NCBI GenBank assembly: GCA_021791145.1
Contig: JAJYXE010000007.1
Span: forward strand, 28,161 to 92,160
Source of the DNA: Actinomycetes bacterium
Lineage (GTDB): Bacteria; Actinomycetota; Acidimicrobiia; Acidimicrobiales; RAAP-2
Direction of reading: 5' to 3'
DNA length: 64,000 bases
In this document: positions 28,629 through 38,700 of the stretch, in pieces
Layout: the number at the start of each line of letters is the position of its first letter
How positions within the stretch are numbered: position 1 is the first letter of the stretch
Made by a program: the position numbers and the translations under genes
The notes under the pieces: model-generated
The model's input: the letters and a program-made list of their open reading frames with translations, nothing else
Told to the model about the DNA's origin: nothing
The model's database searches: none

Positions 28629-29612
28629 TCAGCATGCGTGGTCGTTGTCGACCGTGCCCGTCCACTGGGTGAGGACGACCGTGCCGGCGGTGAAGGACGC
28701 CAGCGAGCAGTTCGCCTTCGCAGCTGTGAGGCTCGAGGCGCCGGGGATCCAGTCGGGCAGGCCGTCGAGGGAGCCCGATGCGCTGGTCGTCGAGCCGGCG
28801 ATCTGCGACCATTGGCTCGCCGTCGAGTAGACGCCCACCGACCCGATCGAGGCGCCCTTCAGCGCCGCCACCATTCCCTGGAGGTCGGCCACGTTCATCG
28901 CGATCCCGGCCGTCCCGCTCTGCCAGGAGTTCGACGTCTCGACGTCGAACCACCACGGGTAGCTCGAGGGCTCCCTTGTCACGGAGACCGGAGGCGACTG
29001 TGCGTCGATCGCCGACGCCGCGGCGGACAGCCACTGCAGGTCCTGGGCGGCCCGCTCGTCGCCGTACTCCCACGCGCACGCATCCGAGTCCGCGCCGACC
29101 GTGTACGTCCGGCCGCGAGAGGTGACCATCGTCGTCGTGCACGGCCCATAGGGGGTTGTCCCCGACGTCGGCCAGTCGGCGACCGGGGTCCGGCCCGAGA
29201 AGTTCCCCGGGTCGCCCGTGTTGACGTACACCGAGGCCTTGGGCTGGCCTGTCGTGCTCGCGCTCCCCGTCGACTTCGCGACCGCCCAGTAGAGCTCGCT
29301 CTGAGCGTAGTTGGGGTAGGTGGACGAGGGCCCGAAGCACGGGTTGAGGTCGTTCGCCAAGCCGTCGTTGAGGCCGACGATGCCGAACGCCGGGGCGCTC
29401 GGGAGCGTCTTGGCGCACTGCGGGTACGACACGTCGTTGCCCGCTTTCGCTGTCACAGCTGTCCCTCCGCCTCCGCCTCCACGACCGTGCGGACCGGGTA
29501 CGCGAGGCGCCGCCGAGGCCGGGCCGCCGGCGCCGGCCAGGACGAGGCCGAGCGCGCCGAGGACCGCGCAGAGACCGCGCCCGAGCCGACGAGCCAACGC
29601 CGCGTCCACCAT
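28629..29612 (-). CDS. Secreted glycoside-hydrolase-like (GH25-like barrel) protein
   Basis: A 327-residue secreted protein. The ATG at 29610-29612 has GAGGAGGG upstream and begins a signal peptide with core LCAVLGALGLVLAGAGGPAS and an ASA-type cleavage site. After a Gly-rich linker comes NDVSYPQCAKTLP, FGIVGLNDGLANDLNPCFG, an exposed PWWFDVETSNSW and VGVYSTASQW, the layout of GH25-like or DUF1906-like barrels in which an Asp near the first strand and the DVE acidic pair form the active site. Target is probably a cell-wall glycan; inference only. Cysteines suggest disulphides. Confidence 0.65.
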   Translation of the reverse strand: MVDAALARRLGRGLCAVLGALGLVLAGAGGPASAAPRVPGPHGRGGGGGGTAVTAKAGNDVSYPQCAKTLPSAPAFGIVGLNDGLANDLNPCFGPSSTYPNYAQSELYWAVAKSTGSASTTGQPKASVYVNTGDPGNFSGRTPVADWPTSGTTPYGPCTTTMVTSRGRTYTVGADSDACAWEYGDERAAQDLQWLSAAASAIDAQSPPVSVTREPSSYPWWFDVETSNSWQSGTAGIAMNVADLQGMVAALKGASIGSVGVYSTASQWSQIAGSTTSASGSLDGLPDWIPGASSLTAAKANCSLASFTAGTVVLTQWTGTVDNDHAC

Positions 29613-29749
29613 GACCCCTCCTCGGTCCCTGACCGTGCCGGCACGGAGCGCGCGGCTATCGATCGCCGGGGGCGAAGCGTAGCTCGCGCAGAAGAGCCGC
29701 CGGGTGGACGCGCGCGCCGCAGGCGTGCCGTGCTCCTCGACCGCGCTCC

Positions 29750-31495
29750 TCAACTGCAGAGCAGCAGCTCCAACGCGGCGTCGATGGCGACGAGCTCCCT
29801 CGAGGCCGACGCTTGGGCCGCCGAGAGGCCGTCGTCCTTTGCGGCGACGCCGCCGCCCTCCACGGCACGGACGACCTCGACGTAGACCTTCAGCTTCGGC
29901 TCGGTCCCGCTCGGCCTGACCACGACGCGCGCGCCGGTCTCGAGCCAGTAGGCAAGCACATCGGCCGGCGGAAGGGCGGGCAGACCCTCCTGCCAGACGG
30001 CGCCCCGAGCCAGATCGAGCACCCGGGCGACCGCGACGCCTGCGATCTCTCGGGGGGGCCGGGCGCGAAGGCGCGCCATCTGCCCTGCGAGGTCGCCGGC
30101 CGCGATCGCGCGCTGCGACGTGCGATGCACGCCGTAGCGTCGCATCAGCGTCGCGAGATGCTCGTCGAGCGTCGTCCCACGTGCCCGCAGGTCGCCGGCC
30201 AGCGCGAGGACGGCCAGCCCGGCGACGATGCCGTCCTTGTCGCGCACCGCGTCACCGACGACGTAGCCGAGCGCTTCTTCGTATCCGAACGCAAGCCGGC
30301 TCCCCGGGAAGGCGTCGGGCGCCCGCACGATCCACTTGAAGCCGGTGAGCGTGGCGACGAACGGCACCCCGAAGGCGGCCGCGACCTCTCCGAGCATGCT
30401 CGACGACACGATCGACGCCGCGACCAAAGGGCGCGCATCCTCCTCCCCCGGCGGACGCCACCCGGCGCGGAGGTGCTCGAGGACGAACGCGCCGAGCGCC
30501 ACGCCGACCTCGTCACCGCTGAGCCTGCGCCATCCCGCAGCCGCCGCGCCGTCCGGCACCGCCACTGCGAGCCGGTCGCCGTCGGGGTCGTTGGCGAGGA
30601 CGAGGTCCGCTCCGACCCGGCGCGCTTTCGAGAAGGCGAGGTCGAGTGCTCCCGGCTCCTCGGGGTTGGGGAAGGCGACGGTGGGGAAGTCGGGGTCCGG
30701 CGCCGCTTGCCTGGCCACCACGGAGGGCGGCGGGTAGCCCGCGAGGCGGAGCGCGTCGAGGAACAGACCGCCCGCGACCCCGTGCATCGCGCTGTAGACC
30801 ACCGAGAGCGGCTCCGGCGGCCGGGTCCCTCGGGGGACGGAGCCGACGACGGCACGAAGGTATGCCTGGGACACCTCGTCACCGAGCCGGACGACGAGCG
30901 GGCTGGACAGGTCGGCGACCTGCACTTGGGAGAGCGGACCGACGTGTGCGGCGAGCGCCTCGATCTCCGCGTCGACCGGCGGCACGATCTGGGCACCATC
31001 TCCGAGATAGAGCTTGTAGCCGTTGTCCTGGGGAGGATTGTGGCTCGCCGTGATCATCACCCCCGCGACAGCCCCGACATGTCGGACCGCGAAGGCGAGC
31101 AGCGGCGTCGGCCTGTGGTCGGGGAGCCGGTGCACACGGATGCCGTGACCGGCGAGGACGGCAGTCGCCTCGTCGGCGAGCTCTCGCGACCGGTGGCGCG
31201 CGTCGCACCCCACGACCACGCCCGCATGGCGAGCCTCCGACCGGTGCTCGTCGAGCCAGCCGGCCAGGGCGGCGGTCGTCTGGCGGACGACCGCCCGGTT
31301 CATCCGGTTGGGCCCCGCGCCGATCGGGCCGCGCAGCCCCGCGGTCCCGAAGTGGAGGCGATCCGCGAAACGATCCTCCAGCTCGGCGCGTGCCGCCGCG
31401 GAGGGGTCGGCGAGCAGGCGCTCGACCTCGTCGCGGTCGGCGTCGTCCGGGTCCTGCGCGGCCCAGGCACGGGCGGCGTCGAGCAACCGGGTCAC
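29750..31495 (-). CDS. Phospho-sugar mutase (alpha-D-phosphohexomutase family)
   Basis: A 581-residue enzyme with all four family motifs: TASHNPPQDNGYK (phospho-Ser loop), DPDGDR (Mg loop), GYEEALGYVVG (sugar loop) and RPSGTEPKLKVYVEV (phosphate loop). The length and the FGTAGLRGPIGAGPNRMNRA N-terminus fit the PgcA/PGM2 branch, which includes phosphopentomutase-active enzymes. Its GTG overlaps the stop of purine nucleoside phosphorylase, so a role as phosphopentomutase converting ribose 1-phosphate to ribose 5-phosphate in nucleoside salvage is plausible, though phosphoglucomutase activity cannot be excluded. Confidence 0.93.
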   Translation of the reverse strand: MTRLLDAARAWAAQDPDDADRDEVERLLADPSAAARAELEDRFADRLHFGTAGLRGPIGAGPNRMNRAVVRQTTAALAGWLDEHRSEARHAGVVVGCDARHRSRELADEATAVLAGHGIRVHRLPDHRPTPLLAFAVRHVGAVAGVMITASHNPPQDNGYKLYLGDGAQIVPPVDAEIEALAAHVGPLSQVQVADLSSPLVVRLGDEVSQAYLRAVVGSVPRGTRPPEPLSVVYSAMHGVAGGLFLDALRLAGYPPPSVVARQAAPDPDFPTVAFPNPEEPGALDLAFSKARRVGADLVLANDPDGDRLAVAVPDGAAAAGWRRLSGDEVGVALGAFVLEHLRAGWRPPGEEDARPLVAASIVSSSMLGEVAAAFGVPFVATLTGFKWIVRAPDAFPGSRLAFGYEEALGYVVGDAVRDKDGIVAGLAVLALAGDLRARGTTLDEHLATLMRRYGVHRTSQRAIAAGDLAGQMARLRARPPREIAGVAVARVLDLARGAVWQEGLPALPPADVLAYWLETGARVVVRPSGTEPKLKVYVEVVRAVEGGGVAAKDDGLSAAQASASRELVAIDAALELLLCS

Positions 31496-32343
31496 AGGCC
31501 CGAGACCAGCGCAGCGAGCAGGCGTCCGACGCCCGCCGCCGCGTCCCTCCCCGCGGCGAGCACCTCTGCGTGGTCGAGCGGGGCCGCCGCTCGCCCCGCG
31601 GCCGCGTTGGTGACGAGGGAGACCCCGAGCACCTCCAGCCCGAGATGCCGCGCGGCGATCGCCTCGAGCACCGTCGACATGCCGACGAGGTCCGCCCCGC
31701 CGGACGCGAGCATCGCGATCTCCGCGGGGGTCTCGAAATGCGGGCCGCGCACGCCTGCGTAGACGCCTTCTTCGAGCGTCGGGTCGAATGCCCGGGCGGC
31801 CGATCGCAGCCGCGCGCTGTAGAGGTCGGTGAGATCGACGAACGCCAGCGCGTACCCTGGCGGAGGCGGCGGCCCCTCCAAGGGTGAGCACGCGGTCAGG
31901 TTGAGGTGGTCGCGGATCAGCACCGGCTGGCCGACGTCGTAGGACGGGTTGATCGCGCCCGCCGCGTTGGTGAGCAAGATGGCCCGGCACCCTGCCGCGG
32001 CTGCGGTCCGCACGCCGTGCACCACGGCGGCGGGTGCATGGCCTTCGTAGAGATGGACGCGCCCGGCGAGCACGAGGATGCGACGTTCTCCCGCTCTCAC
32101 CGAGCGGACGGTGCCGGGGTGGCCCGCGACGCCCGGAGACGGGAAGCCGCCCAGCTCGCTCATGGGGACCTCGGCGTCGGCGGGGCCGATCCCGTCCGCG
32201 GCCGACGACCAGCCCGACCCCAAGACGACCGCCGCGTCGAAGCGCTCGACGCCGGCCGCAGCCCTGAGCGCGGCCGCCGACTCGCGCGCGGCGAGATACG
32301 GGTTCTTCGCATCCTCCACGTGAGCGATCGTAGAGCGGACCAT
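31492..32343 (-). CDS. Purine nucleoside phosphorylase (trimeric type)
   Basis: A 283-residue PNP that phosphorolyses purine nucleosides to base and (deoxy)ribose 1-phosphate. It has VVLGSGWSSAADG, GVAGHPGTVRS, GRVHLYEGH, LLTNAAGAIN, GVRGPHFETPAEIAML with the catalytic Glu, LVGMSTVLEAIAARH and VSLVTNAAAG. The ATG at 32341-32343 was chosen; a GTG eight codons in is possible. It is followed directly by the phospho-sugar mutase and preceded by adenosine deaminase, which together form a purine ribonucleoside salvage set. Confidence 0.93.
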   Translation of the reverse strand: MVRSTIAHVEDAKNPYLAARESAAALRAAAGVERFDAAVVLGSGWSSAADGIGPADAEVPMSELGGFPSPGVAGHPGTVRSVRAGERRILVLAGRVHLYEGHAPAAVVHGVRTAAAAGCRAILLTNAAGAINPSYDVGQPVLIRDHLNLTACSPLEGPPPPPGYALAFVDLTDLYSARLRSAARAFDPTLEEGVYAGVRGPHFETPAEIAMLASGGADLVGMSTVLEAIAARHLGLEVLGVSLVTNAAAGRAAAPLDHAEVLAAGRDAAAGVGRLLAALVSGL

Positions 32344-32442
32344 GCGGCGACCGGGGCGGCCCGGTCGACGCCGGAGAGGTCGTGGAGGGACCTGCACGGC
32401 GCCGCGTCCGAGGCGGCGGCGTCGCACGCCCCTCTCAGACGA

Positions 32443-33564
32443 TCACCGCGCGCCCGACGCCGCGCGCGCTCGGGCGAACCCCGGCTTGATCACTTCGTTG
32501 ATGAGCCGGAGGCGCTCGTCGAAGTGCGCGAAGGCGCTCTTCATGGCGTTGAGCGTCAGCCACTCGAGGTCGTGCCAGTCGTAGCCGAAGGTCTCGGCCA
32601 CGTCGTGGAGCTCGGAGGACGCGCTCACCCCGCTCATCAGCCGGTTGTCGGTGTTGACGGTCACCCGGAAGAACAAGGAGCGCAGCAGGCCGATCGGGTG
32701 CTCGGCGAGGGTGGCGGCGGCTCCGGTCTGGACGTTGGAGGTCGGGCACATCTCGAGCGGCACACGCCGGTCCCGGACGTAGCTCGCGAGGCGCCCGAGG
32801 GAGACCGACCCGTCGGGGTGCCGCTCGATGTCGTCGAGGATGCGGACCCCGTGGCCCAACCGGTCCGCGCCGCAGATCTGCAGCGCCTCCCAGATCGACG
32901 GCAGCCCGAAACCTTCACCTGCGTGGATCGTGATGTGGAAGTTCTCGCGCTGGACGTACTGGAACGCGGCGAGGTGCTCGGTCGGCGGGCTCCCCTTCTC
33001 CGCGCCCGCGATGTCGAAACCCACGACGCCCGCGTCCCGGTAGCGGACCGCGAGCTCCGAGATCTCGAGTGACCGTGCAGCGGTTCGCATCGCGGTCAAG
33101 AGCGCGTAGACCCGGATGCCCCGCCCCGTACTGCCTTGCCGGAACCCCTCCAGCACGGCATCGACGACCTCGCTCGCAGAGAGGCCCTGCGCGGTGTGGA
33201 GCTCTGGGGCGAACCGGACCTCGGCGTAGACGACGCCGTCGTCGGCAAGGTCCTGCGCGCACTCGGCGGCCACTCTCACGAGCGCATCGCGCGTCTGCAT
33301 CACTGCGACGGTGTGGGCGAATCCTTCGAGATATAGACCGAGGTCCCCGCGGGCCGCCCCAGCACGGAACCACTTCGACAGCGCGTCGACGTCGGTGGTC
33401 GGGAGGCCGCCGTAGCCGGTCTCGCGGGCGAGATCGATGACGGTCTGGGGGCGCAGCCCCCCGTCGAGGTGGTCGTGGAGGAGGACCTTGGGGACGCGCC
33501 TGATCTCCTCGAGCGCCGGAGGAAAGGCTGCCGGCGCCGCCCCTGCGCGCGTGCCCGTGCTCAT
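32443..33564 (-). CDS. add: Adenosine deaminase
   Basis: A 373-residue zinc enzyme that converts adenosine to inosine. It has the metal-binding HDHLDGG, the substrate loop [21 protein letters not shown] (third His and catalytic Glu), [19 protein letters not shown] and [12 protein letters not shown] at 33562-33564 overlaps a short upstream frame as ATGA. Inosine made here would feed the downstream purine nucleoside phosphorylase. The gene is not overlapped with PNP; about 100 bp lie between them. Confidence 0.95.
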   Translation of the reverse strand: MSTGTRAGAAPAAFPPALEEIRRVPKVLLHDHLDGGLRPQTVIDLARETGYGGLPTTDVDALSKWFRAGAARGDLGLYLEGFAHTVAVMQTRDALVRVAAECAQDLADDGVVYAEVRFAPELHTAQGLSASEVVDAVLEGFRQGSTGRGIRVYALLTAMRTAARSLEISELAVRYRDAGVVGFDIAGAEKGSPPTEHLAAFQYVQRENFHITIHAGEGFGLPSIWEALQICGADRLGHGVRILDDIERHPDGSVSLGRLASYVRDRRVPLEMCPTSNVQTGAAATLAEHPIGLLRSLFFRVTVNTDNRLMSGVSASSELHDVAETFGYDWHDLEWLTLNAMKSAFAHFDERLRLINEVIKPGFARARAASGAR

Positions 33565-33641
33565 GGCCCGATGACCTCGAGCACGAGCAGCTGCGCGAGC
33601 AGCTGCACGGGCTGCACCCCGGGCAGCCCGATCGCGAACAT
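33561..33641 (-). CDS. Possible 26-residue leader peptide coupled to add
   Basis: The frame [20 protein letters not shown] then LEVIGP ends in a TGA that overlaps the add ATG. An AAGGAG lies 12 bp before its ATG. The peptide is hydrophobic. The frame is also open further upstream to 33860, but that part is Arg/Pro-rich and looks like background. The rest of 33642-33869 shows no gene. It may serve only to carry ribosomes into add; it may also be chance. Confidence 0.3.
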   Translation of the reverse strand: MFAIGLPGVQPVQLLAQLLVLEVIGP

Positions 33642-33869
33642 GGTCCCTGCGAGCTCCTTCGCCCGGCGAGGTGCCCGCAATGCCGGCCGATCGACCGAGG
33701 ACGCGTGCGCCAAGTCGTTCCCTCCGCTTCTTCCCGGACCTCGAAAGCCGGGCTGCGGGCACAGGGTACCGGCGACGCGCGAACCGGCGCGCCACAAAAG
33801 AGGCGTCCGCCGCCGCAGGCTGGCGATGGGGCCGAGCGGCCGTCGATCGCAAGATCTCACGACGCGGCC

Positions 33870-34955
33870 TTACACGTTGAAGCGGAACTCCACGACGTCG
33901 CCGTCGGCCATCACGTAGTCCTTCCCCTCGATCCGCGCCTTGCCGGCGGCGCGTGCGGCGGGAACCGATCCCGAGGCGATCAGGTCGCCGTAGCTCACCA
34001 CCTCGGCCTTCACGAACCCTCGCTGGAAGTCGGAGTGGATCACCCCTGCGGCCTCCGGCGCGGTCGCGCCGATGGGGATCGTCCATGCGCGGGCCTCCTT
34101 CGGGCCGGCCGTGAGGAACGTGTGGAGCCCGAGAGCGCGGAAGGCGACGTGCACCAACGCCTCGAGCCCCGACTCTTCCTGCCCGTAGCCTGCCAGGAGC
34201 TCTCGCGCGTCGGCGGGGTCCATCCCCGCGACCTCGGCCTCGATCTGCGCGCAGAGCACCACGGACTCTGCGGGCGCAACGATCGCCGTGAGCCGCTCCC
34301 GCAGCGCCGCGTCGGTGAGCTCGTCCTCGGCGACGTTGAAGACGTAGATGAAGGGCTTGGCGGTGAGGAGATGCAGGTCGCGCAGCGGGGGAAGATCCAG
34401 CTCGCCGAGCGCGGAGGCAGCCGAGACGGGCCTGCCCGAGTCGAGCACGTCACGCGCCCGCTCGGTCGCGGCGAGCTGCGCTGCGAGCTCAGGGCGCATC
34501 CTGGCCTCCCGGCGGAGCTTGGCGAGGCGGTTGTCCACGGTCTGGAGGTCTGCGAGCACGAGCTCGGTGTTGACCGTCTCGATGTCGGCCGCAGGGTCCA
34601 CCCTTCCTTCGACGTGGACGACGTCGCCGTCCTCGAAGGCCCGCACAACCTGGCAGACGGCATCGGTCTCGCGGATGGCGGCGAGGAAGCGGTTGCCGAG
34701 CCCCTCCCCCTCGGACGCTCCCCTCACCAGTCCGGCGATGTCGACGAAGGTGACCGTGGCGGGCACGACACGCTCGCTGTCGTAGAGCGCGGCGAGACGC
34801 TCGAGCCGCGGGTCGGGCACCGCGACGACGCCGACGTTGGCCTCGATGGTCGCAAAGGGATAGTTCGCCGCGAGGGCCTCGTTGTCGGTGAGCGCGTTGA
34901 AGAGCGTCGACTTGCCCACGTTGGGAAGACCGACGATCCCCACCGAGAGCGCCAC
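33870..34955 (-). CDS. ychF: Redox-regulated ATPase YchF (OBG family)
   Basis: A 361-residue P-loop protein. It has [60 protein letters not shown], a helical coiled insert (about 120-200) and the C-terminal TGS-like domain with [20 protein letters not shown] and VVEFRFNV. YchF/Ola1 binds ATP rather than GTP and associates with ribosomes and the stress response. The GTG at 34953-34955 overlaps the stop of the upstream kinase gene by one base (TAGTG). Confidence 0.96.
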   Translation of the reverse strand: MALSVGIVGLPNVGKSTLFNALTDNEALAANYPFATIEANVGVVAVPDPRLERLAALYDSERVVPATVTFVDIAGLVRGASEGEGLGNRFLAAIRETDAVCQVVRAFEDGDVVHVEGRVDPAADIETVNTELVLADLQTVDNRLAKLRREARMRPELAAQLAATERARDVLDSGRPVSAASALGELDLPPLRDLHLLTAKPFIYVFNVAEDELTDAALRERLTAIVAPAESVVLCAQIEAEVAGMDPADARELLAGYGQEESGLEALVHVAFRALGLHTFLTAGPKEARAWTIPIGATAPEAAGVIHSDFQRGFVKAEVVSYGDLIASGSVPAARAAGKARIEGKDYVMADGDVVEFRFNV

Positions 34956-36076
34956 TACACGAACCCCCCCGCGCGGGCGATCTGCGCGAGGTCGTGCTGC
35001 GGGCGCGCACCGAGATGCCCGATCACCGCTGCCGCGCACACGGACCCGAGCCGCGCGCACTCGACGGGATCGAGGCCGTGCGTGAGGCCGTAGAGGAAGC
35101 CCGACGCGTACATGTCCCCGGCCCCGGTCTTGTCGACGATCACCGGCGCGTGCGCAGCCGGCACCTCGACCGGGCCACGGCCGGCGACGACGAAGGAGCC
35201 CCGCGCCCCGCAGGTCGCCGCGACGAGGACACCGGTGTCCTCGGCTGCAGAGAGCGCCTCGTCGAGCGTCGCCGCGCCGAAGAGCCGACGCAGCTCCTCC
35301 TCGTTGGCGAAGAGCACGTCGACGTCGTTCACCACCAGCCCGAGCAGGTCGCGCCGGTGACGTTCCACGCAGAAGGAGTCCGACAACGACAAGGCGACCG
35401 AGCGATCGTTGTCGTGCGCCACTTCCACGGCCCGCCGCATCGCCTCCTTCGCGCTCGGGCGGTCCCAGAGATAGCCTTCGAGGTAGAGGATGGCGCCGCG
35501 GGCGACGAGCTCCTCGGGCACGTCGCGCGGGCCGAGCGTCGCCGAGACCCCGAGGTGGGTGGCCATGGTGCGCTCTGCGTCCCCGGTCACCAGCACGAGC
35601 GAGCGTCCGGTGCCCCGGAGCTCCTCGTCGGCCTCGCCGGCGCCGGCCAAAGCGGCGTGGAGCTCCACGCCCGACGCGCGCATGTCGTGGAGGAAGACCT
35701 CTCCCATGTCGTCGTCGGCGATCTTGCCGATGAACCCCGAGGTCCCGCCCAGGGCCGCGACGCCGGCAACGGTGTTGGCCGCGGAGCCGCCGGAGACCTC
35801 GACGGCGGGGCCGATGGCCGCGTAGATGCGCTCCGCGCGGCGCAGGTCCACGAGCTCCATCGACCCCCTCACGAGGGTGAGATCCGTGAGGACGCGATCC
35901 GGCACCTCGGCGAGGACGTCGACGAGGGCGTTGCCGATCCCGACGACGTCGAGCCCACGCGCCTCGCCGGACGGCGCTTCGCCGGACGGGGCCTCGGTGG
36001 CGACCCGGTCACCGGAAGGGTCCGGGATGGTCGGGGTGGGCTCTGGCACGGCGGCCACGGTAGCGTCGATCCCCAT
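34955..36076 (-). CDS. PfkB family carbohydrate/nucleoside kinase
   Basis: A 373-residue ribokinase-fold protein. After an acidic, proline-rich N-terminus with an APSGEAPSGEA duplication comes LDVVGIGNALVDVLAEV, GGSAANTVAGVAALGG, and the C-terminal anion-hole/catalytic motif DKTGAGDMYASGFLYGL. The adenosine-kinase-like branch often has this GNALVD start; substrate could be adenosine, ribose or fructose. The chosen ATG (36074-36076) overlaps the ATG of the divergent aminopeptidase gene. GTG codons 7 and 10 are alternatives that would leave room for a promoter. Confidence 0.88.
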   Translation of the reverse strand: MGIDATVAAVPEPTPTIPDPSGDRVATEAPSGEAPSGEARGLDVVGIGNALVDVLAEVPDRVLTDLTLVRGSMELVDLRRAERIYAAIGPAVEVSGGSAANTVAGVAALGGTSGFIGKIADDDMGEVFLHDMRASGVELHAALAGAGEADEELRGTGRSLVLVTGDAERTMATHLGVSATLGPRDVPEELVARGAILYLEGYLWDRPSAKEAMRRAVEVAHDNDRSVALSLSDSFCVERHRRDLLGLVVNDVDVLFANEEELRRLFGAATLDEALSAAEDTGVLVAATCGARGSFVVAGRGPVEVPAAHAPVIVDKTGAGDMYASGFLYGLTHGLDPVECARLGSVCAAAVIGHLGARPQHDLAQIARAGGFV

Positions 36077-38684
36077 GCGACCCGCTCCGAAGTCCCATGC
36101 CGGCGCGCCCGCGCGCGCCGACGCGCACCGGCTCCCCCGCAACGTCGAGCCGACGGCCTATCGGCTCGAGCTCACTCCGGACCTGAACGCGGCGCGCTTC
36201 TCGGGGTCCGTGGAGATCGACGTGCGAGTCCACGAGGAGACCGATCGCCTCGTGCTCAACGCCGCAGAGCTCGAGGTCACCGCAGCGTCGGTGCTGGCGC
36301 CGGCAGGCGGGGCGATCGAGGCGGAGGCATCGCTGGACGAAGCTGCCGAGAGGCTCGTGCTCGGCCTCCCGCTCCCGCTGGCCAAGGGGGACGCCACGGT
36401 CCGGCTCTCCTTCGAGGGGACCCTCAATGACAAGCTGCGAGGCTTCTACCGGTCGGTCTTCACGGATGCAGACGGGCAGACCCGCACCATCGCCACCACC
36501 CAGATGGAGTCGACCGACGCGCGGCGCGCCTTCCCGTGCTGGGACGAACCAGACCGGAAAGCCACCTTCGAGGTGACCCTCGTCGTCGAGGAGGGGCTCG
36601 CCGCATTCTCCAACTCGCCGGTCGCAGAGGAACGAGCTGTGCAGGTCGGGGGCGTGCGCAAGCGATCGATCCGCTTCGCGCCGACGATGAAGATGTCCTC
36701 CTACCTGGTGGCGTTCGTGGTCGGACCGCTCGTCGCCACCGAGCCCATGGAGGTCGGCGGGGTTCCGGTGCGCGTCGTGCACGTCCCGGGCAAGGAGCAC
36801 CTCGCCTCCTTCGCCCTCGACGTCGCCAGGCACTCGCTGGAGTTCTTCCCCGAGTACTTCGGGATCCCCTACCCCGGCCAGAAGCTCGACCTGGTCGCCA
36901 TCCCAGACTTCGCCCACGGCGCGATGGAGAACCTGGGCTGCGTCACGTTCCGGGAGACCGCACTGCTCGTCGACCCCGCGCACGCGTCGCGAGCCGAGCT
37001 CGAGCGAATCGCGGATGTGATCCACCACGAGATCGCACACATGTGGTTTGGCGACCTGGTCACCATGAGCTGGTGGGAGGGGATCTGGCTCAACGAGGCG
37101 TTCGCCACGTTCATGGAGGTGCTCGCGACGGACCACTACCGGCCTGAGTGGAGGCGTTGGACGGCGTTCGGCCTGGAACGCGAGCAGGCCATGTCCGTCG
37201 ACGGGCTCCACGCGACCCGCCCCATCGAGTACCCCGTGGGCTCGCCAGACGAGGCGGACGGGATGTTCGACACGCTGACCTACGAGAAGGGTGGGAGCGT
37301 CCTGCGCATGCTCGAGCAGTACCTCTCCCCAGAGGTGTTCCGCGACGGGGTGCGCCGCTACATCGAGGCCCACGCCTACGGCAACACGGTGACCCGCGAC
37401 CTGTGGGCGGCCCTCGAGCAGGTGAGCGGCGAGCCCATCGGAGAAGTGGCGGACAGCTGGATCCTCCAGGGCGGGCACCCGGTCGTCGAGGTGGGCGAGC
37501 AGACGATCTCCCAAGCGCCCTTCGCCTACCTTGCAGAGCCGCCGGCGGGTGAATCGTCCATCGGCGATCGCTGGATGGTCCCTGTCCTCGCCCGGTGGCT
37601 CGGCGACGCCGAAGAACGCGACTCCCGGCTGCTCTTGGCCGAGGTCAGCGCCGCGCTCCCGTCGGCGGCGGGTGCCGGCGTCCCGATCGTCAACGCCGGC
37701 GGCTGGGGCGTCTACCGCGTCGACTACCGCGCCGAGCACCGGGCTCGGCTCGGCAGCGCCCTTCCGTCGCTCAGCACCCTCGAGCGGTTCAACCTCCTCG
37801 CGGACACGTGGGCGCTCGTGCTCGCGCAACGTGCCGAGCTTCGCGAGCTCCTCCTCCTCGCCGGACAGCTCGGCGAGGAGGAGGAGCCGGAGCCCTATCG
37901 CGTCGTGGTCTCGGCGCTGCGCCTGTGCGAACGGACGGGCGCCGATGGGGGCCGACCGCTCGTGGGAGCCGCCGCGCGGGCACTGCTGGGGCCGCGCGCG
38001 GCGTCCGTCGGCTGGGACCCCCGAGCCGAGGACACCGAGCGCACGCCGAAGCTCCGGGCGCTCCTCCTCGAGACGCTGGGCACGACCGGCACCACAGAAG
38101 GGGTCCGCGCGGAGGCGCTGCGGCGGTTCGACGCGTGGCGCAGCGGGCTCGGAACCATCGATGCGGACATCGAGTCCGCCGTGCTCGCTGTCGTCGCCGA
38201 CCAGAGCCGCGAGGGCGACTTCGACGCGATGCTCGAGCGCTACCGCCACCCGGCGGACCCTCAGGACGAGCGCCGGCATCTCATGGCGCTCGGCTCCTTT
38301 GCAGACGTCGGCCTCTGCTTGCGGGCCTTCGACCTCGCGCTGGGCGAGGTGCGCCGTCAGGACGGGCCGTTCCTCGTCCGCGCGCTGCTCGCGAACCGCG
38401 TCGGCGGCCCCGCGGTCTGGGAGCGGGTGAAGGCGGAGTGGGCCCGCCTCCTCGACCTGTTCCCCGACGTGGTCCACCACGCGATGATCTCCAGCGTGCA
38501 GACGATGTGCCAGGACCCCGAGCTCGCACAAGACGTCTCGAGCTTCCTCACCGCGCACCCGCTCGTCGTCGGGCAGCGCAGCGTGCTGCAGACCCTCGAG
38601 CAGCTCGCGGTGAACGTCCGGTTCGCAGCGCGCATGCGCGAAGTCGGGCTCGCCGCCGAGCTCAGCAGCGTGATGCCGAGCTGA
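36075..38684 (+). CDS. pepN: M1 family zinc aminopeptidase
   Basis: An 869-residue aminopeptidase N-type enzyme that removes N-terminal residues from peptides. The substrate-binding exopeptidase motif is GAMEN, and zinc is bound by HEIAHMWFGDLVTMSW with the third ligand in WLNEAFATFMEV. FPCWDEPDRKATF and a catalytic Tyr region LTYEKGGSVLRML are also conserved, and a large ERAP1-like C-terminal helical domain follows. No signal peptide, so cytoplasmic. No ribosome site precedes the ATG, in line with a leaderless mRNA. Confidence 0.95.
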   Translation: MRPAPKSHAGAPARADAHRLPRNVEPTAYRLELTPDLNAARFSGSVEIDVRVHEETDRLVLNAAELEVTAASVLAPAGGAIEAEASLDEAAERLVLGLPLPLAKGDATVRLSFEGTLNDKLRGFYRSVFTDADGQTRTIATTQMESTDARRAFPCWDEPDRKATFEVTLVVEEGLAAFSNSPVAEERAVQVGGVRKRSIRFAPTMKMSSYLVAFVVGPLVATEPMEVGGVPVRVVHVPGKEHLASFALDVARHSLEFFPEYFGIPYPGQKLDLVAIPDFAHGAMENLGCVTFRETALLVDPAHASRAELERIADVIHHEIAHMWFGDLVTMSWWEGIWLNEAFATFMEVLATDHYRPEWRRWTAFGLEREQAMSVDGLHATRPIEYPVGSPDEADGMFDTLTYEKGGSVLRMLEQYLSPEVFRDGVRRYIEAHAYGNTVTRDLWAALEQVSGEPIGEVADSWILQGGHPVVEVGEQTISQAPFAYLAEPPAGESSIGDRWMVPVLARWLGDAEERDSRLLLAEVSAALPSAAGAGVPIVNAGGWGVYRVDYRAEHRARLGSALPSLSTLERFNLLADTWALVLAQRAELRELLLLAGQLGEEEEPEPYRVVVSALRLCERTGADGGRPLVGAAARALLGPRAASVGWDPRAEDTERTPKLRALLLETLGTTGTTEGVRAEALRRFDAWRSGLGTIDADIESAVLAVVADQSREGDFDAMLERYRHPADPQDERRHLMALGSFADVGLCLRAFDLALGEVRRQDGPFLVRALLANRVGGPAVWERVKAEWARLLDLFPDVVHHAMISSVQTMCQDPELAQDVSSFLTAHPLVVGQRSVLQTLEQLAVNVRFAARMREVGLAAELSSVMPS

Positions 38685-38700
38685 GCGGAGCGCAGCCGCA

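Noticed and set aside
33642..33860. Upstream extension of the short frame before add
   Set aside because: Arg/Pro-rich with no start signal or similarity.
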